Below are positions 1 through 5,707 of a stretch of 6,557 nt of DNA, piece after piece. The notes beneath the pieces were generated by a model. That model was given only the letters and a program-made list of their open reading frames with translations. It was not told the origin of the DNA and did no database searches. This DNA comes from an uncultured Lachnospiraceae bacterium. Its GTDB lineage: Bacteria > Bacillota > Clostridia > Lachnospirales > Lachnospiraceae. Position numbers and translations under genes: made by a program. Positions within the stretch are counted from its first letter, which is position 1. Every line of letters begins with the position of its first letter. Location of the stretch: positions 1 to 6,557 of the forward strand of contig CALGGH010000225.1 in NCBI GenBank assembly GCA_937916415.1, in the 5' to 3' direction.

Positions 1-928
1 TGTCTATATGCAGAACAGCGGTGAGGGCAACATCATCAACCCCGTCGCCAGTCTCTTGAACGACAAGGTTTACGCCATCCCCATGGTGTTTATCATAGGC
101 TGGAGGGGCGAACCCGGAGTGCATGACGAACCTCAGCACGTATATCAGGGAGAAGTGACCCTTAAGCTGCTCGAGGACATGGGAATAGAGTACTGCGTGA
201 TAGGCACGGAGACTACGGTCACGGAGGTTCGCGAGGTCATGGACGGATTCCGGGAACTGCTGGCTCAGGGACGTGACGTGGCTTTTGTAATCCGCAAGGG
301 TGCGCTGACGGATTCTTCGCCCGTGAAATACCAGAATGACAATGCGATGGTACGCGAAGAGATAATCCGCCATATAGCCCGATACAGCGGTGACGATCCG
401 ATCGTCAGCACTACGGGCAAGGCCAGCCGTGAATTGTTTGAGATCAGAGAAGCCAATGGACAGGGGCATAAATATGATTTCCTGACGGTGGGATCGATGG
501 GACACGCATCCTCCATAGCGCTCGGCGTGGCCGTCAACAAATCTGACAGGAAGATATGGTGCATAGACGGTGACGGTGCGGCTCTCATGCACATGGGCGC
601 CATGGCGGTGATAGGGGCCTCAGCACCGGACAACCTGGTACACATAGTCATTAACAACGGTGCACATGAGACCGTCGGAGGCATGCCGACCGTCGCGGGC
701 TCCGTCGACATGGTCGGGGTGGCGAAGTCGTGCGGATATCCTTATGCGGCATCTGTGTCGGATTACGACAGCCTGGATCATGAACTGGAGGACGCGCAAG
801 ATCATGCGGGGCTTAGGCTCATCGAAGTCAGGTGCGGCATAGGATCCAGGGCAGACCTGGGACGTCCCACGACTACTGCTTTGGAAAATAAGCGGGGGTT
901 TATGGATTTTTTGCGGGATGCTTTATGA
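1..928 (+). CDS. ppd: Phosphonopyruvate decarboxylase, 5'-truncated by window edge
   Basis: Thiamine-diphosphate enzyme that decarboxylates 3-phosphonopyruvate to phosphonoacetaldehyde, the irreversible step of phosphonate (for example 2-aminoethylphosphonate) synthesis in the cytoplasm. The frame is open to the window start (V-Y precede the Met at position 8). The family usually opens ~70-80 residues earlier and has Y-M-Q-N-S-G internally, so the Met at 8 is not the start. Numbering from that Met: GWRGEPG at 31-37 followed by DEPQH, typical of this family; GSMGHAS at 162-168; the ThDP/Mg motif GDG (188-190) ending in NN (216-217), then GAHETVGG. The C-terminus looks complete (306 residues seen). 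The mutase (ppm) expected upstream is outside the window. The licD gene follows after 35 bases, suggesting one transcript. Sulfopyruvate decarboxylase and acetolactate synthase are relatives, but GWRGEPG...DEPQH favours Ppd. Confidence 0.9.
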   Translation, partial: VYMQNSGEGNIINPVASLLNDKVYAIPMVFIIGWRGEPGVHDEPQHVYQGEVTLKLLEDMGIEYCVIGTETTVTEVREVMDGFRELLAQGRDVAFVIRKGALTDSSPVKYQNDNAMVREEIIRHIARYSGDDPIVSTTGKASRELFEIREANGQGHKYDFLTVGSMGHASSIALGVAVNKSDRKIWCIDGDGAALMHMGAMAVIGASAPDNLVHIVINNGAHETVGGMPTVAGSVDMVGVAKSCGYPYAASVSDYDSLDHELEDAQDHAGLRLIEVRCGIGSRADLGRPTTTALENKRGFMDFLRDAL

Positions 929-963
929 CATTCGGACAAATGGTACGATGACGTGAGAAACAT

Positions 964-1911
964 ATGCTGCAGTTAAGAGAATCTTTTTTTGAACCTGAGG
1001 TTATATGTGACTATCAGGTGAGCACTGAAAGAAAAAGAATATGGGCCAGGGAGCTGGAAATACTTGAGGCGTTTGACGCCATTTGCCGTAAGCATGGGCT
1101 GAGGTACTGGGCAGCTTATGGTACGCTGTTGGGAGCGGTCAGACATCGGGGATTCATTCCGTGGGACGATGATCTGGATCTGTGCATGCCGAGGGAAGAC
1201 TATGACAAGGCGGCGATCGTCATGAAAGAGGAGCTGGAGGCTCCTTTTGAATGGCAGGATCTGTATACAAACTTAAGTCTGTGTACCCCGGAGGAGATCA
1301 CCACCCATCACATGCTGCCGTTTGCCAAGATATGCAACCGGATGACGACGGCGATCAGCCCACCGGCTATGCCGCCGGCCATAAATCAGGGGATATGGAT
1401 AGACATTTTTCCGTTTGATGACGGTTTTGACGGTCATGGACTTACCCCGGAAGCATTTCAGATTGAGAAGTCATTGTGCGTTGCGACGTTTGGCAAACCG
1501 GAACTGAAGGAGAAACTTCTGTCACCGGACTATGAACCTTGCATGGATCGGGATGATCTGAGAGCAATCCTGAATTTACCCATGGAAGACAGATTCAGGA
1601 TTTTTGAGCAGACATTGGCTTCCGTTGTGGGGGTATCGACGTTGTATTCATATAAATACAGTGAGATTTTTGGTTTTTCCAGTGGATTCAGCAAAACCTT
1701 TTATGAACATACTGACTATTTGCCATTTGAATCCTTCAGCATGCCGGTTCCGTATAAATATCATGACATGCTTAGCTTCTGGTATGGCGATTACAATAAA
1801 CTTGTCATGGCGGAAGGCCATATCACCATATATAATACGGAAATATCGTATATGGATTATTTCAACAATCCCGGAAAATACATGGATTCCCTCAAAATAG
1901 GGGTTGACTAA
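964..1911 (+). CDS. LicD-family phosphotransferase
   Basis: A 315-residue LicD-family protein. Members transfer phosphocholine or a similar phospho/phosphono group from a CDP/CMP-activated donor onto sugars of surface glycans. The nucleotidyltransferase-fold core is visible: a helix with CRKHGLRYW (41-49), then GTLLGAVRH (53-61), G-F-I-P and WDDDLDLCMPRxDY (67-80), whose acidic residues bind metal. A second conserved block, W-I-D-I-F-P-F-D, lies near residues 142-149. The start at 964 is preferred because family members commonly begin with M-L-x-x-x-E-S-F-F-x-x-E-V; the upstream ribosome site is weak (GTGAGA). Cytoplasmic or membrane-associated; no signal peptide or membrane helix seen. Next to ppd, the likely transferred group is aminoethylphosphonate rather than choline. 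This is inference, since no cytidylyltransferase or choline kinase is in view. The acceptor could be an exopolysaccharide, teichoic acid or, given the flagellar genes downstream, flagellin glycan. Confidence 0.88.
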   Translation: MLQLRESFFEPEVICDYQVSTERKRIWARELEILEAFDAICRKHGLRYWAAYGTLLGAVRHRGFIPWDDDLDLCMPREDYDKAAIVMKEELEAPFEWQDLYTNLSLCTPEEITTHHMLPFAKICNRMTTAISPPAMPPAINQGIWIDIFPFDDGFDGHGLTPEAFQIEKSLCVATFGKPELKEKLLSPDYEPCMDRDDLRAILNLPMEDRFRIFEQTLASVVGVSTLYSYKYSEIFGFSSGFSKTFYEHTDYLPFESFSMPVPYKYHDMLSFWYGDYNKLVMAEGHITIYNTEISYMDYFNNPGKYMDSLKIGVD

Positions 1912-1931
1912 AATTTTTTGTAAAAAAGCCT

Positions 1932-1958
1932 TAACTTTTGAATGTATTTGTCCGATAA
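1932..1958 (+). promoter_or_regulatory. Sigma-28 (FliA/SigD) promoter for flaG operon
   Basis: TAAC at 1932-1935, a 15-base spacer, then TCCGATAA at 1951-1958. The flagellar sigma-28 consensus is TAAA-N15-GCCGATAA, so the spacing is exact with one mismatch in each box. It lies ~90 bases upstream of flaG and reads toward it, which fits the late-class flagellar genes that follow. Transcription would start near 1965, giving a ~85-base leader with a small hairpin (TCTCAT/ATGAGA, 1981-1998). No convincing terminator separates it from licD, so read-through from upstream is also possible. Confidence 0.8.
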
Positions 1959-2050
1959 TAGTGACAGAAGTAACTAGGTGTCTCATGTCATGATGAGATA
2001 TGTGTAATGGGCAAGAGGCCCGCAGGTATTGTTCACATGGAGGTGAGAGG

Positions 2051-2509
2051 ATGAACATAGAACCCATTAGCAGTGTGATGACGCTGCAAAGTCAGCAGGT
2101 CCCCGTTAAACAGGTGGATCCTGCGCAGAAGGCACCTGAGTACAATTCCCAGGATACTTCCACGCCGGATGCGACGCCGGATCTGTCGTCGGTACAGGTG
2201 GTATCGAAGACGCAGGATGCAGCCGGAGGCAGTGAGGGACAGGGAGGTAAGAACTCAGGCAATTTTTATCAGGAAGAGGCTACAACCACTAATGAGCGCC
2301 TGAAAGAAGCAGTAGCCAGATTTAACAAGAGCTCCGGAGCCAATTCTGAGGCTGTATTTGGCATACACGAGGGCACCAACCGTGTGACTATCAAGATTGT
2401 GGATAAACAGACTAAAGAAACAATTAAAGAACTGCCGCCTGAGAAGACCCTGGACATGATAGCTAAGGTTTGGGAGATGGCCGGAATAATGGTGGATGAG
2501 AAGAGATAG
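2051..2509 (+). CDS. flaG: Flagellar protein FlaG
   Basis: A 152-residue FlaG-family protein, encoded with fliD in many Gram-positive and epsilonproteobacterial genomes and linked to control of filament length. The first ~80 residues are low-complexity (rich in Q, S, D, G and P) and probably disordered. The conserved FlaG domain fills the C-terminal half: an amphipathic stretch L-K-E-A-V-A-R-F-N, then F-G-I-H-E-G-T-N-R-V-T-I-K-I-V-D, a turn, and T-I-K-E-L-P-P-E-K-x-L-D-M-I-A-K-V-W-E, followed by G-I-M-V-D-E. The start at 2051 is chosen because GGAGG (2039-2043) lies 7 bases upstream; an in-frame start at 2000 would place that site inside the gene. It is first in the operon behind the sigma-28 promoter, with fliD 16 bases downstream. 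Unlike Bacillus subtilis, the flagellin gene is at the far end of the operon rather than upstream. Confidence 0.9.
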   Translation: MNIEPISSVMTLQSQQVPVKQVDPAQKAPEYNSQDTSTPDATPDLSSVQVVSKTQDAAGGSEGQGGKNSGNFYQEEATTTNERLKEAVARFNKSSGANSEAVFGIHEGTNRVTIKIVDKQTKETIKELPPEKTLDMIAKVWEMAGIMVDEKR

Positions 2510-2525
2510 AGAGGAGAGATGAATT

Positions 2526-4520
2526 ATGCCTATGAGAATGAGCGGCCTTATATCAGGCCTTGATACGGACAGTCTGATCTCTCAGCTTGTCTCTGCCAAA
2601 AGGTTAAAAGTTACCAAGAGCAAGGGAGATCAAACAAAGCTTAGCTGGAAACAGGATAAGTGGAAGGATCTGAATAAGCAGCTGGTTAGTCTGAGAACCA
2701 TGGCATCCAATATGCGTTGGAGTGATGCGTGGAACAAGAAGACCACTGGAGTGTCTGACACTTCCAAAGCCAGCGTTATTACCGGCAGCGGTGCCGTGGA
2801 CAGCGTACAAAGCCTCAAGATCACGCAACTGGCCAAGTCAGGGTATCTGACAGGCGGCAAAATTGAAGCGGTGGATTCGGAAGGAAATGCTACCGGAGAG
2901 AAGCTTACGGCACTATCCAAGATGAGTGATCTTGGCTTTACCGGAGAGACTAAACTTAACATTACGACCAATGGTTCTACTTCCGAAATATCAATTAATG
3001 GCGACACCAGCATATCCGACGTGCTTAGCGCACTTAAGAAACAGGGGCTCAACGCTTCGTTTGATGAGAATAATCAGAGATTGTTTGTCAGCTCCAAGAC
3101 TACGGGTGCCAAGTCTGATTTCAGCATAACCGCTAATGATGCGACCGGACAGGATGCATTGGATAAGCTTGGTATCAGCACATATGATGCAACAGCCAAA
3201 AAGAATCTTGAGTCATATCTGACCTATTCGGAATCCGATGTTGAATCCGAATCACTTAAACGCGCTGCAGACTCGGCAGAGGCTTACAAGAATCTGTTTA
3301 ACAGCATGAAGACTGCTGAAAAAAATGTTGCTGATCTTGTTGAACAAAGAGCAAAGATGGATGAAGAAGGCAATCCCGCTACGGCCGAAGATAAAGAGGC
3401 AATGGATCAGAAGATAGCCGAAGCAAGGACAAATGCGGATGAATTGGCTGTCAAGGTATCGGATGCCTGGACGTCTGCTGACTGGGATGCAGATATTGAG
3501 TATGATGAAACAGACGGAACCATAAAGTCGATATCTAATGTTCAGGTCAAAGATGATGAATCCGGACAGGCACTTAAGGATCAGGTTCGGGCAGATTTCG
3601 CACAGAGAGCGTCTTATGCACAGTCACAGATTGATGCTATTGAGGCGGGGACGCTGGAGGGCAAGGCCACAAAGATTACGGGGCAGGATGCCATGATAGA
3701 GCTCAACGGAGCGGAATTTGAGAGCTCTACTAATGTGTTTGAAATCAACGGACTCACTATCACTGCATTAGGTGAAACCAAGGGCGATGAAGAAGTCACG
3801 CTGACTACAACAAATGATACCAGCGGCCTTTATGATCAGATCAAGAATTTTATCAGTTCATATAATAAGATAATAAACGAACTTGATAAGTTGTATAATG
3901 CCGATTCATCTTCCAAATTTACGCCTCTTACCGATGAGGAGAAAGAGGCGCTCAGTGATGCTGAGGTTGAGAAGTACGAAACCAAGATCAAAGACGGATT
4001 ATTCAAGGGTGATGAGACTATCAGTGCCATCATGTCGTCAATGACACAGGGTATGGCGCAGGGCATTACCATCAATGGAAAAACACTTCACCTTTCGGAT
4101 TTCGGAATTAATACACTTAGCTATTTTGAGGCTGAGAAAAATGAAACGCATGCATTCCATATTGATGGGGATTCAGATGATGAGAAGACATCCGGTAAAG
4201 CGGATGCTCTCAAGAGTCTGATCGCATCGGATCCGGATCAGGTGTCAGGTTTCTTTACCAAACTGAGCAGTGATATATATTCAAGACTTGACAAGCTGTC
4301 GTCCAGAGTGGCAGGACGTCGTACGTACGGATCCTTCTATGAGGATCAGACCATGAAGTCCGATTACACCGGGTATGATTCCAAGATTCAGGAGCTGGAG
4401 GATGCAGCCAATGATTATGAGGACAGGCTGTATACCAAGTTTTCCAAAATGGAAACAGCCATGGCAAAGCTCCAGAGTAAGACCAGCGCCCTGACAGGGC
4501 TGCTCGGAGGATCACAATAA
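2526..4520 (+). CDS. fliD: Flagellar filament cap protein FliD (HAP2)
   Basis: A 664-residue filament cap protein. It is exported through the flagellar type III apparatus, forms an oligomer at the filament tip and helps flagellin subunits insert. The N-terminal FliD domain covers about residues 4-105 and opens with M-S-G-L-I-S-G-L-D-T-D-S-L-I-S-Q-L-V, the family hallmark; it also contains the K-I-T-Q-L-A stretch. The C-terminal FliD domain begins near residue 390 (I-E-L-N-G-A-E-F-E-S-S-T-N) and includes I-N-G-L-T-I-T and the helix L-Y-D-Q-I-K-N-F-I-S-S-Y-N-K-I-I-N-E-L. The final ~60 residues are heptad-rich, typical of the cap's D0 coiled coil. No cysteine is seen, usual for external flagellar proteins. 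It is clearly longer than enterobacterial FliD (~470 residues) because of the middle region, about residues 225-385, which is strongly charged and helical. AGGAG (2512-2516) sits 9 bases before the ATG. An ATG at 2519 is out of frame. Confidence 0.95.
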   Translation: MPMRMSGLISGLDTDSLISQLVSAKRLKVTKSKGDQTKLSWKQDKWKDLNKQLVSLRTMASNMRWSDAWNKKTTGVSDTSKASVITGSGAVDSVQSLKITQLAKSGYLTGGKIEAVDSEGNATGEKLTALSKMSDLGFTGETKLNITTNGSTSEISINGDTSISDVLSALKKQGLNASFDENNQRLFVSSKTTGAKSDFSITANDATGQDALDKLGISTYDATAKKNLESYLTYSESDVESESLKRAADSAEAYKNLFNSMKTAEKNVADLVEQRAKMDEEGNPATAEDKEAMDQKIAEARTNADELAVKVSDAWTSADWDADIEYDETDGTIKSISNVQVKDDESGQALKDQVRADFAQRASYAQSQIDAIEAGTLEGKATKITGQDAMIELNGAEFESSTNVFEINGLTITALGETKGDEEVTLTTTNDTSGLYDQIKNFISSYNKIINELDKLYNADSSSKFTPLTDEEKEALSDAEVEKYETKIKDGLFKGDETISAIMSSMTQGMAQGITINGKTLHLSDFGINTLSYFEAEKNETHAFHIDGDSDDEKTSGKADALKSLIASDPDQVSGFFTKLSSDIYSRLDKLSSRVAGRRTYGSFYEDQTMKSDYTGYDSKIQELEDAANDYEDRLYTKFSKMETAMAKLQSKTSALTGLLGGSQ

Positions 4521-4560
4521 GATATTATTTGAGCTTACGTTTAGAAAATAGATTTAGTCG

Positions 4561-4590
4561 GATGCGATTGGGGTCATCCCCAATCGCATC
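4561..4590 (+). other. Perfect 13-bp hairpin between fliD and fliS
   Basis: Bases 4561-4573 are exactly complementary to 4578-4590, leaving a four-base TCAT loop. The stem is strong (the loop-proximal end is GGGG/CCCC). It is followed by TGTGAAATGG, so there is no uridine run and it is not a standard intrinsic terminator. It ends only 8 bases before the fliS Shine-Dalgarno (4599-4603). Likely roles, by inference: a 3' stabiliser for fliD mRNA, a processing or partial termination site that sets the fliD:fliS ratio, or a structure affecting fliS translation. Confidence 0.7.
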
Positions 4591-4608
4591 TGTGAAATGG
4601 AGGTTTCG

Positions 4609-4992
4609 ATGGCACTGCCTCAGGCATATGCACAGTATAATAACAGCAAGATTCTTACAGCTAAACCGGCAGAATTGACGTTAATGTTGTATGAAGGGGC
4701 GATAAAATTCTGTAACATTGCGCTTAAGGGGATAGAGGATAATGACGTAAATAAGGCGCATGAAAATATTATGAAAGTACAGAGGATCATAGATTATCTG
4801 CGGCAGACTTTGGATATGAGTTACCCTGTGGCACAGGATTTTGAGAACATATACAGTTACCTGTCCAAACGGCTTCTGGAAGCCAATATGGATAAAGATC
4901 CGGAGATTTTGAATGAAGTGAATATGCATCTTCACTCAGTCAGGGATAATTGGAAACTGGTGATGGAGAAGGTTGCAAAGGGAGAAGGATGA
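4609..4992 (+). CDS. fliS: Flagellin export chaperone FliS
   Basis: A 127-residue cytoplasmic chaperone that binds the C-terminal D0 region of newly made flagellin, keeps it unpolymerised and delivers it to the export gate. The N-terminal signature is clear: Q-A-Y-A-Q-Y-x-x-x-K-I-L-T-A-K-P-A-E-L followed by T-L-M-L-Y-E-G-A-I-K-F. The rest is predicted to be the four-helix bundle of the family, and the length is normal (~125-130). The start at 4609 follows GGAGG (4599-4603) by 5 bases; the in-frame ATG at 4597 overlaps that site and adds only four residues. The stop overlaps the start of the next gene, implying translational coupling. Its client flagellin begins ~700 bases downstream. Confidence 0.93.
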   Translation: MALPQAYAQYNNSKILTAKPAELTLMLYEGAIKFCNIALKGIEDNDVNKAHENIMKVQRIIDYLRQTLDMSYPVAQDFENIYSYLSKRLLEANMDKDPEILNEVNMHLHSVRDNWKLVMEKVAKGEG

Positions 4993-5465
4993 TGACCTCC
5001 TATGTAGATAGGTTAGAGGAAAACCTTGCCGCTAAAATCGGCATATTGGAAAGAATATACGAGTCAGATAAGAGAATCGTTGATGCGATACATTCCGCTC
5101 AGAACGGATTGGAAGTGTACGATGAATATATAATTGAGCAGAATTCGTATATAAGTGAATTAGACGAACTGGATTTAAAATATGATGAGATATATGAATA
5201 TCTTGTTAAGCATCGCAGTGAGGTATCGGCAGTGTCTTCTGCCAGACGAGAGAAGATCAAAACACTCTCCAAAGAAATAGAGGGTAAAATGATCGCAGTA
5301 AACGAGATGGAGGATAAGGTCAGAGGCCTGACAGAAACATATATTAACAACAGAAGATCGGCAATTCAGGCTTCGCGAAAGAACGCCAGAGTTCTTCAGA
5401 ATCGATACAAACCCGGACCCATTTCCGGTTCAGGGGATAATTCAATATTTGATATCACTAATTAA
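4989..5465 (+). CDS. Small coiled-coil flagellar protein, FliT/FlgN-like chaperone candidate
   Basis: A 158-residue protein, highly charged and predicted almost entirely helical, with no cysteine, signal peptide or membrane segment. Residues ~4-120 have repeated heptad-like leucine/isoleucine spacing, and the tail is basic (R-R-S-A-I-Q-A-S-R-K-N-A-R) before a short G/P/S-rich end. Two adjacent ATGs (4989 and 4992) are possible starts. The first overlaps the fliS stop as ATGA. The second forms TGATG and is better spaced (7 bases) from GGAG at 4981-4984. Either way it is translationally coupled to fliS. FliT, the FliD export chaperone, occupies this position in many flagellar operons, and FlgN-type chaperones have similar size and helicity. 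I do not see a diagnostic motif, so the assignment rests on position, size and composition. It is the last gene before the flagellin promoter region. Confidence 0.6.
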   Translation: MMTSYVDRLEENLAAKIGILERIYESDKRIVDAIHSAQNGLEVYDEYIIEQNSYISELDELDLKYDEIYEYLVKHRSEVSAVSSARREKIKTLSKEIEGKMIAVNEMEDKVRGLTETYINNRRSAIQASRKNARVLQNRYKPGPISGSGDNSIFDITN

Positions 5466-5478
5466 TTTTACAAAATGC

Positions 5479-5507
5479 TTGAAAAAAATGTAATTTTTTT
5501 TTAGAAT
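5479..5507 (+). promoter_or_regulatory. Sigma-A-type promoter upstream of flagellin
   Basis: TTGAAA (5479-5484), a spacer of exactly 17 bases, then TAGAAT (5502-5507), each one base from the TTGACA/TATAAT consensus. It lies just after the stop of the coiled-coil gene. The AT-rich spacer makes a chance match more likely. If used, it gives a leader of ~190 bases for flagellin. Confidence 0.5.
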
Positions 5508-5512
5508 AGGGT

Positions 5513-5539
5513 TAAGAAATCCCTAATGGGGTTCGATAT
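5513..5539 (+). promoter_or_regulatory. Sigma-28-like promoter for flagellin
   Basis: TAAG (5513-5516), a 15-base spacer, then TTCGATAT (5532-5539). The flagellar consensus is TAAA-N15-GCCGATA(A/T): the spacing is exact, the CGATAT core is kept, and there is one mismatch in the -35 and two in the -10. It has the same geometry as the better site before flaG. Flagellin is the classic sigma-28 target, so this is the expected main promoter, with transcription starting near 5546. Confidence 0.65.
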
Positions 5540-5541
5540 AT

Positions 5542-5564
5542 GTTGTGTAAGCATTGAACACAAC
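5542..5564 (+). repeat. Inverted repeat at start of flagellin transcript
   Basis: GTTGTGT (5542-5548) pairs perfectly with ACACAAC (5558-5564) around a 9-base loop. A run of seven T's follows 10 bases later (5575-5581). The distance is too long for a standard terminator of the fliS operon. As it overlaps the predicted transcription start, it could be an operator or a 5'-end stability stem. Confidence 0.4.
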
Positions 5565-5646
5565 GGTGAAAATCTTTTTTTGATGAAGGACGGAGCGTAC
5601 GGCCGACATGATTCATAAGAGGATGACTCACCAAAACACCAAAGGT

Positions 5647-5662
5647 GTCGCAAGGATGCGAC
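5647..5662 (+). promoter_or_regulatory. CsrA-type binding hairpin in flagellin leader
   Basis: GTCGCA (5647-5652) and TGCGAC (5657-5662) form a perfect 6-bp stem whose four-base loop is AGGA. The strand reads GCAAGGATGC, very close to the SELEX-derived CsrA consensus RUACARGGAUGU, and a GGA in a hairpin loop is the preferred context. A second CAAGGAGG copy lies on the Shine-Dalgarno (5693-5700), giving the two-site arrangement described for the Bacillus subtilis hag leader. An alternative small hairpin ACACC/GGTGT (5636-5648) competes for two bases. Regulation by CsrA is inferred; neither csrA nor fliW is in the window. Confidence 0.6.
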
Positions 5663-5666
5663 TTTC

Positions 5667-5687
5667 AAGCGAGCCGGACGGCCGCTT
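5667..5687 (+). other. Bulged hairpin next to flagellin Shine-Dalgarno
   Basis: AAGCG (5667-5671) pairs with CGCTT (5683-5687). Above a bulged A, GCC (5673-5675) pairs with GGC (5680-5682), closing a GGAC loop. It ends 7 bases before the AGGAGG ribosome site and again shows GGA in a loop, so it could be an additional CsrA contact or a structure that keeps the ribosome site accessible. Confidence 0.4.
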
Positions 5688-5707
5688 CATTTCAAGGAGG
5701 AAAAATT

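Noticed and set aside
265..711. Minus-strand open frame inside the decarboxylase gene
   Set aside because: The plus strand is an unambiguous conserved enzyme here. The reverse product has no family features and no ribosome site.
1914..1927. TTTTTT/AAAAAA inverted repeat after licD as a terminator
   Set aside because: Only six A-T pairs with a 2-base loop, no GC stem, so unlikely to terminate transcription.
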